The notes: generated from the sequence alone by a model not told the origin. DNA of 64,000 bases from Dactylorhiza incarnata (GCA_033032865.1 JAWHQI010000121.1:4216001-4280000), one strand, 5' to 3'. Positions 1 to 12,434 are shown, numbered from the stretch's first letter. Numbers and translations: made by a program.

Positions 1-1578
1 CTTCACAGCGTTCTAAAACCTTGGCCAAATTTTCTAAACATAATGAAAATGAATCACCAAAAACAGAGAAGTCATCCATAAATATTTCCATTATACTTTC
101 TACATATTTATCGAAGATGGCTAACATACACCTCTGAAAGGTAGCAGGTGCGTTGCAAAGGCCGAAAGGCATCCTATGGTAAGCGAAAGTTCCGAAAGGG
201 CAAGTAAATGTTGTCTTCTCTTGGTCCTCGGGTGCGATAGGGATTTGGAAATACCCCGAGAGACCGTCGAGAAAGTAATAAAAACTATGCCCAGATAATC
301 GTTCTAAAATTTGGTCGATAAAAGGGAGGGGAAAGTGATCCTTATGAGTGGCGTCATTAAGCTTACGATAATCGATACACATTCTCCACCCCGTTACCGT
401 CCTAGTCGGGATTAACTCATTATTCTCGTTTGCTACTACCGTGATCCCACCCTTCTTAGGCACTACCTGGACTGGACTCACCCACTTACTATCTGAGATT
501 GGATAAATTATCCCCGCATCTAACAACTTAAGCACCTCTCCCTTTACGACCTCTTTCATGTTTGGATTAAGACGACGTTGAGGTTGGATTACAGGTTTTG
601 AATCATTTTCAACAAAGATTTTGTGGGTGCAAAAAGAAGGGCTTATGCCCGAAATGTCGGAAATTTGCCACGCTATAGCTCGACGATGCTTTTGTAGCAC
701 TTCGATCAGTTGATCGCTCTCGGATTGAGAAAGAAAAGCCGAGATTATAATGGGCAATTTAGAATTTTTTTCTAAAAAGGCGTACTTAAGATGATCGGGG
801 AGTGGTTTGAGTTCAAGAGAAGGTGGTTCATCGTAAGAATTTTTTAAAACTTTTTCTTTTTCAAAAATAAGATTTTCAAAATTTTTTTGTCTAACAGTTG
901 GTGGGTTTTCGAAATTTGTTTGCACGGACATAACCGTGTCTTCAAAAATATTTGGATAACTTTCAGAAAAGGAGGAAGAAAAATCATTTGAAGAAACATT
1001 AGAAAGAAGAAGTGAAGAATTATCATTGAACTCATCAAGAAAGAAACATGAGTCGTCATTTTTTAAAGAGTTTTTCATTGAATCATTAATAGAAAATGCG
1101 ACCTCATCATCCCCTACACGAAGAAGAAGCTTCCCGTTACTCACATCAATAACCGCTCGAGAGGTGGCTAAAAAGGGACGACCAAGGATAAGAGGGACAT
1201 CGACGTCTTCCTCAATATCAAGAATGACAAAATCCACCGGGAAGATGAATTTGTCGACCTTCACTAACACATCCTCAACGATACCTAATGGGTACTTGAT
1301 CTACCGATCAGCTAATTGGATACTCATACGTGTAGGGCTTAGAGTGCCCAATCCTAACTGCTTAAACAAAGAAAAAGGCATCAAATTGATGCTCGCACCC
1401 AAATCTGCTAACGCATTTTTCATGAAAAGATTACCAAAAACACATGGAATAGAAAAGCTACCCGGATCTTTTATCTTTTTAGGGAGATTATTGTTTTTAT
1501 AACCGCCGAGCACTCTTCATTTAGCGTTACATGAGATAGATTTTCCAGTTTCTTCTTGTTTGTTAGCAAATCTTTCAA
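1..1578 (-). pseudogene. pol: protease to reverse transcriptase of element A, broken
   Basis: The minus strand encodes an aspartic protease segment (LADLGAS active-site region near 1400, [10 protein letters not shown] flap-like region near 1150) followed by a linker rich in Ser, Asn and Phe. The reverse transcriptase comes next, with [20 protein letters not shown] near 150-210 and the catalytic FMDDF near 90-105. A stop codon at 1301-1303 cuts the protease, and gag and protease are in different frames around 1500. From 1300 to the window edge the frame appears open by eye. The product would be part of a gag-pol polyprotein acting in virus-like particles; this copy cannot make it. Confidence 0.8.
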
Positions 1579-3279
1579 CTATTTGGCGTACTTAGGCATT
1601 TGACTAATCGCTTCATGAAATGGTAAATTTATATGAATTTGTTTAAACATTTCAAGAAAGCGATGATACTGATCGTCTAACTTATCTTGCCTAAGCTTAG
1701 CGGGGTAGGGCGGCGGAGGAAATTCTCTTAAAACCTCATTACTTTGAAGATTATCTTTTTCTTTTTCAAACATATTTTTTTCTTTTTCGCTTCCTAAATC
1801 AGTTTCCTTAATGATTACTTGTTCCTTATCAGCATGAGAGGCAATAACCTCTGGCTCTTCCCTTGTGGTGGGCTCGTAGACTACCTTGCCGCTCCGAAGG
1901 GTGATCGCTTTCGCGTGTTCCCTTGGGTTTGGTTCAGTATTTGAGGGAAGAGTCCCAGGTGGTCTCTTGTAGAAAGCCTTAGCTAGTTGGCCGACTATTG
2001 TTTCAAGATTTTTCATCGACCCTGTTAGATTTCTAATGGTTGCATCATTAGAATTCATATATTTGGAAAACACTTCATCCAAAGATGGAGGTTTTAGAAA
2101 ATTTTGATTTTGATTTTGTGGTGGTGGTGGGGTGAAATCATGTGGTGGGCGTGCGACATTTGCGGGATTACTCCACAAAAAATTTGGATGATTACGCCGT
2201 CCGGGGTGATACGAATTAGACGCAGTATTAAAACCAGGAGGAGCAGAAAAAGTAGAAAAATTAGAAAAATTGTTTTGAGCAGGCCTGGGTATGTTTCCCA
2301 AATAATCCACCTGCTCGGCAGCAGCAGCAATTGCATTTTCATGTACCTGACTAGCGGAGGCAGCAGTCATCTCCGTTACTTTCTTGTTCAGCATTTCCAC
2401 TTGAAGCGCCAGTTGGGACACGGAGTCCACTTCATAGATACCTGCAAGTTTAATTGGGCGAGACCTAGGCGAATTCCACTGATAGGTGTTCATCGCCATA
2501 TCCTCGATAAGCTCAAGAGCACCCTCCGGAGTTTTTCGGTTCAAAGGACCACCGGATGCGGCGTCTATCATTTGCTTTGTCTCTTGATTTAGCCCATTAT
2601 AAAATGTCTGAACCTGCAACCATTCAGGCAGAGCATGATGAGGGCAGCGTCTTAAAAGTTCTTTGAACCTCTCCCAAGTGTCATAGAGGGTCTCAGAATT
2701 AATTTGACTAAAGGAACCAATATCAGTTCGAAGTTTAGCAGTTTTAGCGTGGGGAAAATACCTAGCAAGAAATTTTTCTGTTAAAATATTCCAAGTAGTG
2801 ATTGATCCTCTTGGGAGAGAACTCAACCACTGTTTGGCTTTTGTACGTAAGGAGAAGGGGAAGAGTCTTAGCCTAATCGCATCGTCTGAGACACCATTGA
2901 TTTTGAAGGTATCACAGATCTCAAGGAAGCTAGTAATATGCAAGTTCGGATCTTCATCTAGTAATCCGTCGAACTGCGCATATTGCTGCACCATTTGTAT
3001 AGTGCCAGGCTTAAGCTCGAAATTGTTGTTCGCAATTGCAGGTCGAACAATACTTGATTCTGTCCCTTCCAGGTTGGGTCGAGCATAATCGGACATAGTC
3101 CTTTGCTGAACAACTTCTGGATTGGGATCACCCATAATTTCAGAATTAAAAACACAATCACCGTTAGAATCCTCAACCGTATCTTGAGAGGTGGAACCCC
3201 TGAATCGTAAATTTCTCCGCTAGGAGCGTTCGATTTACGGGTCCAAATCAACAAGTAACGACGAATTCGTGTGGGTCAT
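1579..3279 (-). pseudogene. gag: gag of element A, with nonsense codons
   Basis: The longest open part is 3135-1579, 518 codons. It contains the retrotransposon gag core ([18 protein letters not shown], then PFSLRTKAKQWLSSLPRGS, then [20 protein letters not shown]), a proline- and asparagine-rich middle, and the conserved AITLRSGK segment before the protease. By alignment with the intact element at 46331 the original start is the ATG at 3279-3277, but two stops follow within about 20 codons. The ATG at 3135 could only give a shortened gag. The stop at 1579-1581 separates gag from protease. No CCHC zinc knuckle is visible, as in the related intact copy. Confidence 0.85.
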
Positions 3280-3409
3280 GCACTAGCAGAAAGAAAAGGG
3301 GAAGAGGGGAAAATAAACGAAAGTGAAAAAATACCAAAATTAAAAATGATGATGATGATTTTTTTTCTAATTTTTTTTAGAAGGATAATATTAGGCGGAT
3401 TATAATAGT

Positions 3410-3498
3410 CCTGGACTTCCCGAGATATGCCCTGTGAAGGGTTTGCAACGGTACTTGAGGATGTGATGGGAATTCAAGCCCAAAGCGTCCTTTCCAGG
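3410..3498 (-). other. 88-nt structured leader motif, copy in element A
   Basis: It lies between the primer site and gag. Its ends pair as CCTGGA with TCCAGG, where the other copies have CTTGGA with TCCAAG, a paired change. Inside are a GGG/CCC hairpin and a second CCC/GGG hairpin around TTCAC. Related copies lie at 46170-46257, 52043-52129, 19555-19643 and 63901-63989. Confidence 0.7.
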
Positions 3499-3610
3499 AT
3501 TTTAGGTGGGAATAAAAAAAAATGATGTGGGTTAATAATAATAATAAATTTTTTTTTTTGATTTTTGTAGAAGTAATAGCGACGGCGTTTTCTTAATATT
3601 GACAGAGGGT

Positions 3611-3627
3611 CCCCGGCAGCGGCGCCA
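3611..3627 (-). promoter_or_regulatory. primer binding site, tRNA-Asp, element A
   Basis: On the minus strand it reads TGGCGCCGCTGCCGGGG. That is complementary to the 3' end of plant tRNA-Asp apart from one base, and lies a few bases inside the LTR. Confidence 0.85.
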
Positions 3628-3633
3628 AAATCT

Positions 3634-5582
3634 TGGTGAATTAATTTACTATCAACCCGATGAGGCAAGTGTACCTATCAAATTGTAGTACCAAGGTCAT
3701 ATTTAAAACACGGGGCTGTCAAGTATTACTACTCACGCTTTCTACTATTATCCTACCGTACGAATAGTTGATGATTTTGAGAATTTTTAAAATAAACTAC
3801 GAGATTACTTGAATGGAAATTCAAAAAAGAAAATTAGCGTTTGATCAAAGAGTCACCATGAAAAGAGACGAGAGATAAATAAAATTAGTTCTACGATTGC
3901 AAAATAATTCTCGACCGTGGCGGTTCCGAAAATGAGAGATAGTCTCGCTAGAGCACTAAATCTCCTAACTTATAGACGGTTTGATCGGAATCTCTTCGTA
4001 AAACAAACAGGTCTAAAGCCGCATTATCGAAGTGAACCGCACTATTGGATTTGACTCCAATCCGGAGGATTTACGTCATCCTATCTCTAGGGGTGCGTGC
4101 AACTCCTTCCTTCTTTGAGCGATCTTTCAAATCAATGAGTCTCTCGACTATTATGAAATGAGATCAAGGGCCGACTACCGTATACCGGAAATACAGAGTC
4201 GACGCAAAAATAAATCAAAGAAGGATCAAGAATAATTTAAACAAAAGTGAAACTATGACTTAAAGAAATAATCTCATCTCAATTCATGGATCATCATGAT
4301 CAAACGCTAACGGAAGTTTAGCTACGCATAATGGAAATTGAAAAGACAATATTGTAGAAAGAGAACATTTTCATTAATTTGAAGAAGAAAAGTACAAGGA
4401 AATAAAAAGAGCAATACTATTATACTAAGAACAAGATTGCAATATTCTAAAAAGAAAACTTACAAAACTTGGAAAACTAGAACAAAAATACAATTCTCTC
4501 TTGATCTCCCTCTCTTGCCAAAAGTTCCTCTCAAGCATGAAGGGGGCCCCTTTTATAGATGGAGGAGAAGAATCTAGAAATAAGAAGGGAAGAGGGGAGA
4601 GCAAGGGTTGGCCGGCCATGCATGGGAGATGGGAGATGAATGTATTAATTTTGGAGAGAGAGAAGAAGAAAGAGAGGGGAAAGAGGGAATGGATGTGAGT
4701 TAAGAGATGAGAGAGAAGAAAATAAAATATTAAAAAGGGAGAGAGGGGAGTGAGGGTGGCCGACCATGTCTTTAAACAAATATGCATGCATTTAATTTTT
4801 TATGAGGGGAAGAGAGAGAGAGGGAGGGACACACCACATGCATTTAATTTAAACAAAATATGCACATGCAAGGTGGCAGCCATGTGTGCATGGACATGGG
4901 CTGAAATTGGTCTTCACTTTGACTCCAAAGGGCTTGGCCAAATGCTGGCCGGACTGGACAGCAAAGAGAGCAGCTTGGTTTGGACTTGTGGAGACCGGGA
5001 AGCATGAATACAGCTAGGGGCTGCTCCAATTTAGGCTCGGTTTGCATGGCGCGGCGATGGCGTTGTGGCATAAAAATTGACGGCGCGACGATGGCGGCAT
5101 GGACGGGCACACGACGGCGAACACAATGACTCCATGCAAAGGTGGCGGCGAGCATGGCGGCGATGGCGACCATAACATTGAACCTACAAAAAATAAAATA
5201 AAATATTATATTAGTTAAGACATAATAACAAACATAAAATATAAAACATAATTAACACTTAACAAACATAAAATAAAAAAAGAACAAACATAAAGTAACA
5301 TCATTAACACTTTAACAAAAAGAAAATCAACAAAATAAAAAAAACAACATTACACTTAACAAACATTAGCACATAAAATAACAAACATAACAAAATTATT
5401 TATAACAAACATAAAAACATAAAAAAAAACAACCTTAAAGCATAACATAACATAAAATAACATAAAATCATAAAATAACAATATTAAAGTTTAACAACCA
5501 TAAAATGCAAAGAGAAAATAATTAAAACAAAGAAAATTTAAGCTAAACTAACCTAAAAACGATGACTAAAAGCTAGTCATCA
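3634..5582 (-). repeat. 5' LTR of element A
   Basis: The inner end (3634, TGGTGA on the plus strand) aligns with the end of the solo LTR at 10454. The outer end is placed at 5582, where the minus strand starts TGATGACTAG. The first 400 bases in the sense direction are T-rich and end in a splice-acceptor-like TTTTTTGTAG at about 5184. A GC-rich block with repeated GGCGGC and GCATGGC words follows, and a segment with GGCCGGCCATGCATG. The R/U5 side (about 3900-4200) carries the block with the CCAATCC/GGATTGG stem seen in the other Athila LTRs here. Length is 1949 bp against 1998 bp in the solo copy. The outer boundary is the least certain part. Confidence 0.7.
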
Positions 5583-5596
5583 GATTCATAGCTTAC

Positions 5597-6132
5597 CAGG
5601 CTGGCGTAGGGTCTCGCCCCGAGGTACCGGAGGAACGAGGTCTTGATCAGATAGAGGTCTTGCATCCACAGGAGGTGGCGCCGCAGTGTGTTCCAGAATG
5701 GCCCCGTGGCCGTCCCCAAGCACCAAGGTCCCCTGCGAGTGGTCAGAATCGTTGGAAAGAGAAGATCTTAAGAACCAACAGTAAGACAAGAAGAGTCTAA
5801 ATACCTGCGTTTCAGAGTTGGGAGGGGTGTTCGCCGAATACTTTGAGGCAGACTCGCCCTCCTCCAGAGTTTGCCGAACTGCCTTAGCTCATCGCGAGAC
5901 GTGAGGAATGTTGGGATCTCGCTTCGAAGTGAGCCATGGGGCGAATCGGGCAGTCTTGGGAGCATTCTTCCCCTGGGTCGCGGCCAGACGTTCTATCCTT
6001 TCCTGCGAAATCGGCCTAACGGATGGCTTCTGGGAAGACATTCGGGCTGACGAAAACATGGAAAGAAGGAGAAGTTTCTGGAAGAGGAAGGCTGGCACTT
6101 CGAAGAAGTCCGGCATGACGATGTATATATAG
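5597..6132 (-). other. possible short two-exon gene, product unknown
   Basis: The minus strand has a TATA-like GCTATATATACAT at 6121-6132, then ATG codons at 6059 and 6041. An open segment follows to a good donor (CAG|GTATTT, exon end 5805), a 71-base intron (5804-5734) ending CTCGCAG, and an exon 5733-5597 that stays open in the joined frame and ends at a second donor (CCTG|GTAAGC). The frame from the upstream ATG codons meets a stop near 5889. The frame that runs into exon 2 is the one with an ATG at 5965, so either that ATG is used or there is one frameshift. I recognise no domain. It may be a captured or decayed gene, or chance. Confidence 0.25.
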
Positions 6133-6677
6133 CATGGCGGTGGGACCCACAGAATCTTTTTTATCCAGGTCAGCAAGCACTCATCGAATACAGGGTTGCA
6201 CTGTTCTTTCCGAGCGTAGAAATTGCTCGCAAAGAGAGGGGATTGTGTACAACCCCATATTCGCTGAGTGGGTCCCCCGTATCCCAAAAGGACGAAGAGA
6301 GGAACAAGGAGTGGGGTCAGCATTCGACATTCGCCCACTTGAACAAATATGCATTCGCCCCCAGAAGACCAGGGGTGCAGATAGACAGGCGAGTGGTGCC
6401 TTCACGGACCACTCGCCCTAAGTTGGCGAGTGTTTCTTCTGTGGGGCATTCGCCCAATAGGTTCCGAGGGGTCAAGGCATAAGAGAAGATAGGCGAGTGG
6501 TGCCCCCCTTGAGCCACTCGCCCAGTGGGATCCAGAAGAGAAATTACCTTGATGCCCCTTGGGAACTGCCAATTGCCGTCCCGAACAGCGGGTTTTGGCT
6601 GTTAGCAGACCATTTCAGGATGCGGTTAGTAAAATTACCAGGCGGAGTCACGCTATTCGCAGACCTAATTAAGAAAT

Positions 6678-6687
6678 CTATAAATAG
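6678..6687 (+). promoter_or_regulatory. TATA box of the unresolved LTR-like stretch
   Basis: CTATAAATAG is followed after about 30 bases by a leader-like region. It lies about 150 bases after the last inverted GGCGAGTGG/CCACTCGCC pair. Confidence 0.5.
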
Positions 6688-6979
6688 ACCCTTAAGGGCA
6701 CCTTGGAGAGGCATCTATTTCTTGGATCTTGAGCCCCCTCTCTTCAATTAACTCTAGGTTGGCTGCCTGAGCCCTCCTGGGTGCCCGATTCAGTGTTGGA
6801 TTGGGAGGGGAAGAGCCCCAAGATCTTCCGGGTGTGTGGTGGGACCTCCCTACTGCAACTTTGGGTCTATCTTGGTTTCTTAGCCGCTAGTCGAGAGACG
6901 TTGGTGAGAGTTTAGTAAGGGATAAATGCAACCCCTTGTGGGTGAGAACTCCCCGAGAGACCGGTTGACGGTTTCAACA

Positions 6980-8277
6980 CTATGTACATTAGCATTGAGG
7001 GTGTTCTGCCTTCTTCAATTAGGGGGAGATTGTTGGGAATATTACCCTCAATGTTCCCTTGATTTGAAGAAGCTTCACACTTAATGCTAAGTACAAGTTG
7101 TATTTGATAAACCCTATTTCATCTCATAATTATGCAGGGTTAGATTAGTCCAAGGTGTGGAGTTAGTTCAGTGGTTTACTGACTAAACCGCTGAGACAGG
7201 CTCACTGTCTCAGCTGAACCGCTGAGACAAGGCCAGGGCCCCTGAGAAGGTGTCTGGGCCAGCTAAGCTGTAGATAAGGAAAATCTGCTGAGACAAATGT
7301 CTGTCTCAGCGGATCCACTGAGACGGGACACATGCAGTCTCTGAGATAGGAAGCTGTCTCAGCCCAACCGCTGAGACAGATTCAAATGTGCTGGCGGGTT
7401 CTGCTTTCGGCGCAAGCTGCTGAAAAGCAAGATATGGTACTCCAATCTCCTCCATGCTGTGTCAGGGGACATATGATAACCGTTGAAGACTGGATGAGAA
7501 TAAAAGAATGATTTAGGGCTTTGTAAAAGCCAACTCACTCACTGAAGAGAATTTATTAACTGTTCCATTGACGGCTGCCCTCAAGTTTTCTCTTCCTGCT
7601 CCCTGAAGCTGCAAGAAGAGAAAGATTGTTCTTCTTGATTGATTTAAGACAAAATAACTTGATCCTCATTCATCCACTGAAGGAAAGGATGAGAAACAAT
7701 CAGAGTTGAGCCCATCATACTCTTCCATGTTTCAAGACTGCAACAACAGTTGTTCATCAACAGAAGACCAAGGCTTGATTTATTCTATCTTCTGTTGTAA
7801 TCATCTATTATTACTTCTGTAGGAACTTATCTGTTCTGAGATTGTAGGACTTCTTTGCCTGAGGGTGTAGGGTTGTCTGGCCTAAGAAGTAAAGCTGAGA
7901 GTTCAGCTTGAGGTAGGATCGTTGTGAGATTTGAGGTAGGACTGTTGAGCCAGAGGTAGGATCTTTATGAGATCTGAGGTAGGGTGGTTGAGCCTGAGGA
8001 AAGGTTTGGGAGAACCTGAGAGATCCTGAGGGATCTGTGTTGTAAGCTCTTGGAGCTGAGTTTAGAGGTGTTGGCCCTGTCTAACTCATTGTTAGAAAGG
8101 TGAAGGGGGGAAGAGGACTACTCAAGACACCCTGTCTTCAGGAACCTCTATAAATGTTTGTGTGTTTTCTGTGTGTTTGATTTTACTAACCTAAACTCAG
8201 AAAACTGCTAGGTGAAAGCCTAAAACAAAAAGAGACCTCTTCACCCCCCTCTATGTGACTAAGACAACATCCTAACA
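6980..8277 (+). mobile_element. 3' end of a Ty1/copia element
   Basis: A polypurine tract AGGGGGAGAT (7021-7030) runs directly into an LTR that starts TGTTGGGAAT and ends CCTAACA. The pattern AGGGGGAGATTGTTGGG is the usual pol-LTR junction of plant copia elements. Only about 40 bases of internal sequence are left before the neighbouring LTR-like stretch, so the element is truncated on its 5' side. Confidence 0.7.
7031..8277 (+). repeat. copia 3' LTR
   Basis: It is bounded by TGTTGGG and CCTAACA. The first third carries an array of CTGAGACAG/CTGTCTCAG inverted words, also written GCTGAGACA and TGTCTCAGC, at about 7186-7380. A TATA-like AATAAAAG follows at 7499-7506. The 3' half repeats phrases such as GAGGTAGGAT. 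No coding frame is present. Confidence 0.65.
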
Positions 8278-8456
8278 AACTATCAGTTTGCTTCCATGTT
8301 TTCTTAATTAATGTGTGTGTGTAGTGATGGATCCAAAAATTTCAAAAGGGGGGAGGGGTGGGGGCAGAAGAGGTGTAGAGATAGCCACCATGGTCGGTAG
8401 GATGGTGTTCAGTGGAGGTATGACAGGTAGCGGAGGTGGTGCGGCCGGGGGAGAAA
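8278..8456. other. spacer, nothing recognised
   Basis: This 179-base stretch between the copia LTR and the solo LTR has a short TG repeat and G-rich runs. No gene or element end is recognised. Confidence 0.5.
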
Positions 8457-10454
8457 TGATGACGCATATTTTGACTTAAATATGCTTATAATTATTATTA
8501 TATTATTATGATAAGTTATATAAATTTTCTCTTAATTATATTATAATTATCTTATTATTAATATTTTATAATTATTCGTACTAATATTGATTTATTTTAT
8601 TTTATGACAGGCTTGGGGGGAATTTCAGCACGACTCAACGCAAAAGCCCGCTGTCAACTTTTCGGACGAGAAAATTACCTCATGCGAATAATATTTTCAT
8701 GCATGTAGTCTTCCCACCACCTTTTCTCTCTCCTCCTCATGCATGAATTATCTTTTATCATTATCATTATATGAAATATATTCATGCATGATATTTGATT
8801 TTTTTTATTTCATGTAGCCTTTTATATTTTTATTTTCATAAATATTTCATGTCATTTAATTCTCCTACATGCATGGAGGGCCCTCCCTCTCTCTCCCTTT
8901 TATTTCTCTCATTAATTGAGCATTTTCCTCTCTCTCTCTCTCCCTTTATTTCTCTTTGATGCTTGGCCGCCCACCCCCCTCTTCTTCTCTCTTTTAATTC
9001 TCTCCAAATTTAATGCAGCATGCCCACTTTAACTCATCCAAAACAGCCATTCAACATCAGCATTATTGCTAAGGATAACCGTTTCAAAGCAGCCCTTCAT
9101 ATTCCTCCTCTCTCCGAGCATTCAGTTCTAATTTCTCTTCATAAATGCAGCCCACAAATTGATTGCATGAAGCATTTCAGCCGGTTCACATGTTAATCCA
9201 AGTGGTCGACTCTCTCTCTTCTTCATAATGGTTATTTTATCATTCATGCATGGCGGGCCCCCTTTCTCTCTCCCTTTATTTATCATTCATGCATGGCCGG
9301 CCACACCATTTTCATTTCTTCTCCTCGCCACCAATCAAAATCAAAGGATGGTTATTTTTGATAATTTATTATCATGCAACTCTCTCTCTACCCATCCAAA
9401 CCGCCCAAGCCTATTCTTATTAGTATCATAATTATTAGTATTAATTATTATTATTATTATTCCAATACTCATGCAACCTCTCATCTTCATTTCTTTATTT
9501 CTCTTGGAGTCCAAAGGCCACAATTTATTGTAATGGATGATTCTAGATGGTTTTTGCATCTATATAAGGAGCACAAATTCAAGGCTTTTGGGAGGTTGGA
9601 AAAAGTTCAAGAGTTAGAGAAGAGAGAAAGTTCAAGAGAGTTCTACTTTGTATGAGAGTTTAATTTCATGTTGTTTCTTATATGCTTTTGTTTCCAATTG
9701 GCTTAATATAGTTGTGCACTTTTGTTATTTTCTTTTAATGAAAATGCAATCTTTTTCTTTTATTGTTGTCTCTTTTCTTACTATGAGTAGCTAAATTTTC
9801 TCTTAGTGTTTGATTGGTTAGTATTGGGATGAAGATTAATTTATAATTTATCATCTCTAATTCTTAGATTTTTCGTTTCGATTTATTTCCGATTAAATTT
9901 TGGTTGCGAGTTTATAATGCTAGTATATAAATTTCGCTATCCGATTTGGTATTCTAGTTGGCCGAGAGGCTCGTGGATGCTTTAGATCTCTCGGAAATAA
10001 AGGGTTTGCTGTATTTTCTTTGAGAATTGAAAATATCGCTGCTTTTGGATTCGGGATTAACGTTCATGCAATTTTAGTTTATTTCAAATTTTAAGAGATT
10101 ATGTTTGAAGTATTATTAAAATTAGGCGGTAGTTGTCTCTAGTGAGCCTCTATCGTATTTCTTCAATCCTCCAATCGAAACGAAATTTTTAAGAATTAGA
10201 GCGCCTCTATTATAATCGGATTCCCAAGAAAACCCAATCAAGTGCTAAGTCTTTTTAAAATCGTGAATTTCTCTTTCATTAAATTTTCGTACTTGCAATT
10301 TTCATTTTCAAAAACCAAAACCAACTTTCATTCGGTAGGATATTAGTAACGGCGTGAGTAGTAGTAATTGACAACCCCGAGTTTAAATACGACCTTGGTA
10401 CTACAATTCGATAGGTACACTTGCCTTTTCGGGTTGATAGTAAATTAATCATCA
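8457..10454 (+). repeat. solo LTR of Athila family A
   Basis: It starts TGATGACGCA and ends TTAATCATCA, with the 5-bp duplication AGAAA on both sides (8452-8456 and 10455-10459), so it is a clean solo LTR left by LTR-LTR recombination. The end region matches the inner end of element A's LTR (GGTACACTTGCC ... GTTGATAGTAAATTAAT). After a T-rich start there is an acceptor-like TTTATGACAG at 8601-8610. A segment with repeated CATTCATGCATGG and GGCCGGCC words follows, then the R/U5 block with GGCCGAGAGGCTC near 9960. Confidence 0.9.
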
Positions 10455-10519
10455 AGAAAACTGCAGTCTAACTGATGGGTCCACACGGTTTCCTAAACGG
10501 GGCTGGGCTCAATGGAAAG

Positions 10520-11824
10520 TGAAAGGAGTGTTTAGTTCTTATTTATCTTATAAAAAGCTCTGATTGAGTTTTGTTCTTCTTTTCAAAATAAATGATATAT
10601 ATAAATATATGAGTGTTTGCTGAGTGTAATCAAACAGTGAGAGTGCATCCAATAAACACAGCACAACAAAATATGAAATAAAACAAGTAAACAAGCAAAC
10701 AGCCAGAAGACACCAGAAATATAGTAGTTCCCCTCAACTGGGTACATCTACTCTTCTACCCACTAGTAGGAATCCACTAGGAGGTTGTTGATAAGGTGCC
10801 CTCACACCAAAGTGATTTTGATAAGGTGTCCACACACCAGGTGAGTTGTTGATAAGGTGCTCTAACCAAACTGCAGGTTTTTGCTAAGGTGCCCTGTCAC
10901 CGCAAGTTAACTTTTGAAGGGAGTTATAACCCTGTACAAGGTGGGAAGGAGAAAGTAAAATGAAAAACAGAAAATATAATGTTCTTCTCTGTATGAGAAG
11001 ACTCTTGAAGATCCTGATATGGTGTTGAATGGATCTGATTGTTATGTTGAAGAGCTCCCCCTATCTGATATAGATTGATGACAGTTCTGGAGATCTCTCC
11101 TCTTGATTATACACACACTTCTTTCTTCTTATGCAGTGAGATGTATATGATCTGCAAGAAGATGTTAGCAAGAAAATAATAGATGTGCTCTGTATTTCTG
11201 TCGTGTGTTATACATATCTCTGTATATTTCTGCTCTTCTCTTTAGTATATATAATCTGAGAAGTCCTTTTGAATTCTTGCCCGGGAATATGGAAAGAGAT
11301 AAAGTCTCTTTAATTTGATTCCTTGGGAAAAGGAGTTGCCGTCTTTGACTCTTCAGCAAACGACTATAATCTTTAATACCTGCAACGGCTATATCAGAAA
11401 AATATAGTAATATAATAATTGAAGATCGAGCCGAGTAATATAATATTGCTGGCAGCATTTTTGTCGATCTCTTCTTGACTCGTTGACCGCCGTTCAGAGA
11501 ATGCTTTACTCCGACTACTGAGATTAATTCGTCGTTCTCAGCTTGACATTCGTGGGGCTGTGCTCGCCGTCTGATGTTCTGAATGATTACCTGCATCCAG
11601 GAATTCGTCGACCGCTGTTCTGGCTGAAATTCGTCGAGCGCCGGTAGCCATTCGTCGAACGCCGAGTGCATATATATTTTCTTATATTATTTTCTCTGAT
11701 TCGATCACATTATATTGAATTGAAGTTTTCTTAGGTTTCTTACTTAAGGATATTGATTTATTTAAGGTGGAAACTTAAATCTTAAATATGAATCCTAACT
11801 CAAATCAAACCTAAGGTTCCAACA
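10520..11824 (-). repeat. 3' LTR of copia element C
   Basis: It is 1305 bp, directly preceded in the sense direction by a polypurine stretch AGGGGGAGAT (11825-11834). It matches the other LTR at 13560-14912 but lacks about 40 bases of that copy near 14180-14215. The segment 11468-11670 repeats the word TTCGTCGA with variations. Confidence 0.85.
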
Positions 11825-12173
11825 ATCTCCCCCTATTTGAGTTGGGATCCTAATCCTCTTCAAAATTAGTGGACTGGTAATCTCCCCCTATTTAGTTTGA
11901 GTTTAAGAGTCCTAATTCAAAGTTGTCTCCCCTATTTGATTTAGGATGCTAATAGATTTTATCTCATTATTCTCCTTTTCTCTCTCACTTGGCTTTTCTG
12001 ATTTTCTCCTTTTCTCTCTCACTTGGCTTAAAGAGATAAGATGTTTTACTTTTAGTTTTTAATTGTTTAAGCTTATCTTCTACTGGGAGCAGTATTATTT
12101 GAATATTTTCTTCCACTGAGTTGATATTGTTTGAATATTTTCCTCACAGAATTATTTAAGCAACTCAGCTTTC

Positions 12174-12434
12174 CTAGATTTGATTTAATAAGTTTTTAAC
12201 ATCTTGAATTGCTACTGCTGTTAATGAATTTAGAAAACATTGCCTGACATCTTCTTTCTCATAGAATCCCCTTATTAGAAGAGACTCACACTCAGTGCCA
12301 TGATCATTACTGATCAATGCAGCTATAGTAGAAATCTCAAACTGATTTTTGGAGAAGTCTGTAAGAACTTGAAGTTTATCTGACATTGTTTTCAAAAGAA
12401 TTTTAATTATAATTTGAGGGAAAATATTAAACAT
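12174..12434 (-). CDS. small frame in copia element C, unknown
   Basis: An 86-codon frame with an ATG start follows the gag-like frame by 28 bases on the minus strand. It has no recognisable domain and no zinc knuckle. It may be a second piece of the gag region separated by a stop and frameshift, since the element has lost everything normally found downstream. It could equally be chance in AT-rich DNA. Confidence 0.25.
   Translation of the reverse strand: MFNIFPQIIIKILLKTMSDKLQVLTDFSKNQFEISTIAALISNDHGTECESLLIRGFYEKEDVRQCFLNSLTAVAIQDVKNLLNQI

Larger units (their letters stand above)
1..5582 (-). mobile_element. Athila-type Ty3/gypsy retrotransposon A, 5' part, decayed
   Basis: Reading leftward from 5582 the order is 5' LTR, tRNA-Asp primer site, gag, protease and start of reverse transcriptase; the rest lies outside the window. 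The order PR then RT and the protein similarity to the intact element at 44277-55017 place it in the Athila group of Ty3/gypsy. Gag and protease carry stop codons and at least one frameshift, so it is a dead copy. A solo LTR of the same family lies at 8457-10454. The outer LTR end is set at TGATGA/TCATCA; the matching target duplication would lie outside the window and cannot be checked. Confidence 0.85.
5583..6979. other. unresolved LTR-like stretch
   Basis: On the plus strand it has the makings of an LTR. Inverted pairs GGCGAGTGGT/ACCACTCGCC at about 6388-6419 and a similar pair at 6490-6522 come first, then a TATA box CTATAAATAG at 6678-6687, then a C/T-rich leader-like segment, ending at TTTCAACA (6979). 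I could not find a second LTR or a target duplication, so the ends are not fixed. TGTTGGG at 5909 with CAACA at 6979 is one possible pair, but the flanking bases do not match. The minus strand of the left half holds the spliced frame described separately. Confidence 0.35.

Noticed and set aside
1026..1502. 158-codon plus-strand frame
   Set aside because: It is the antisense of the protease region of element A and has no domain of its own.
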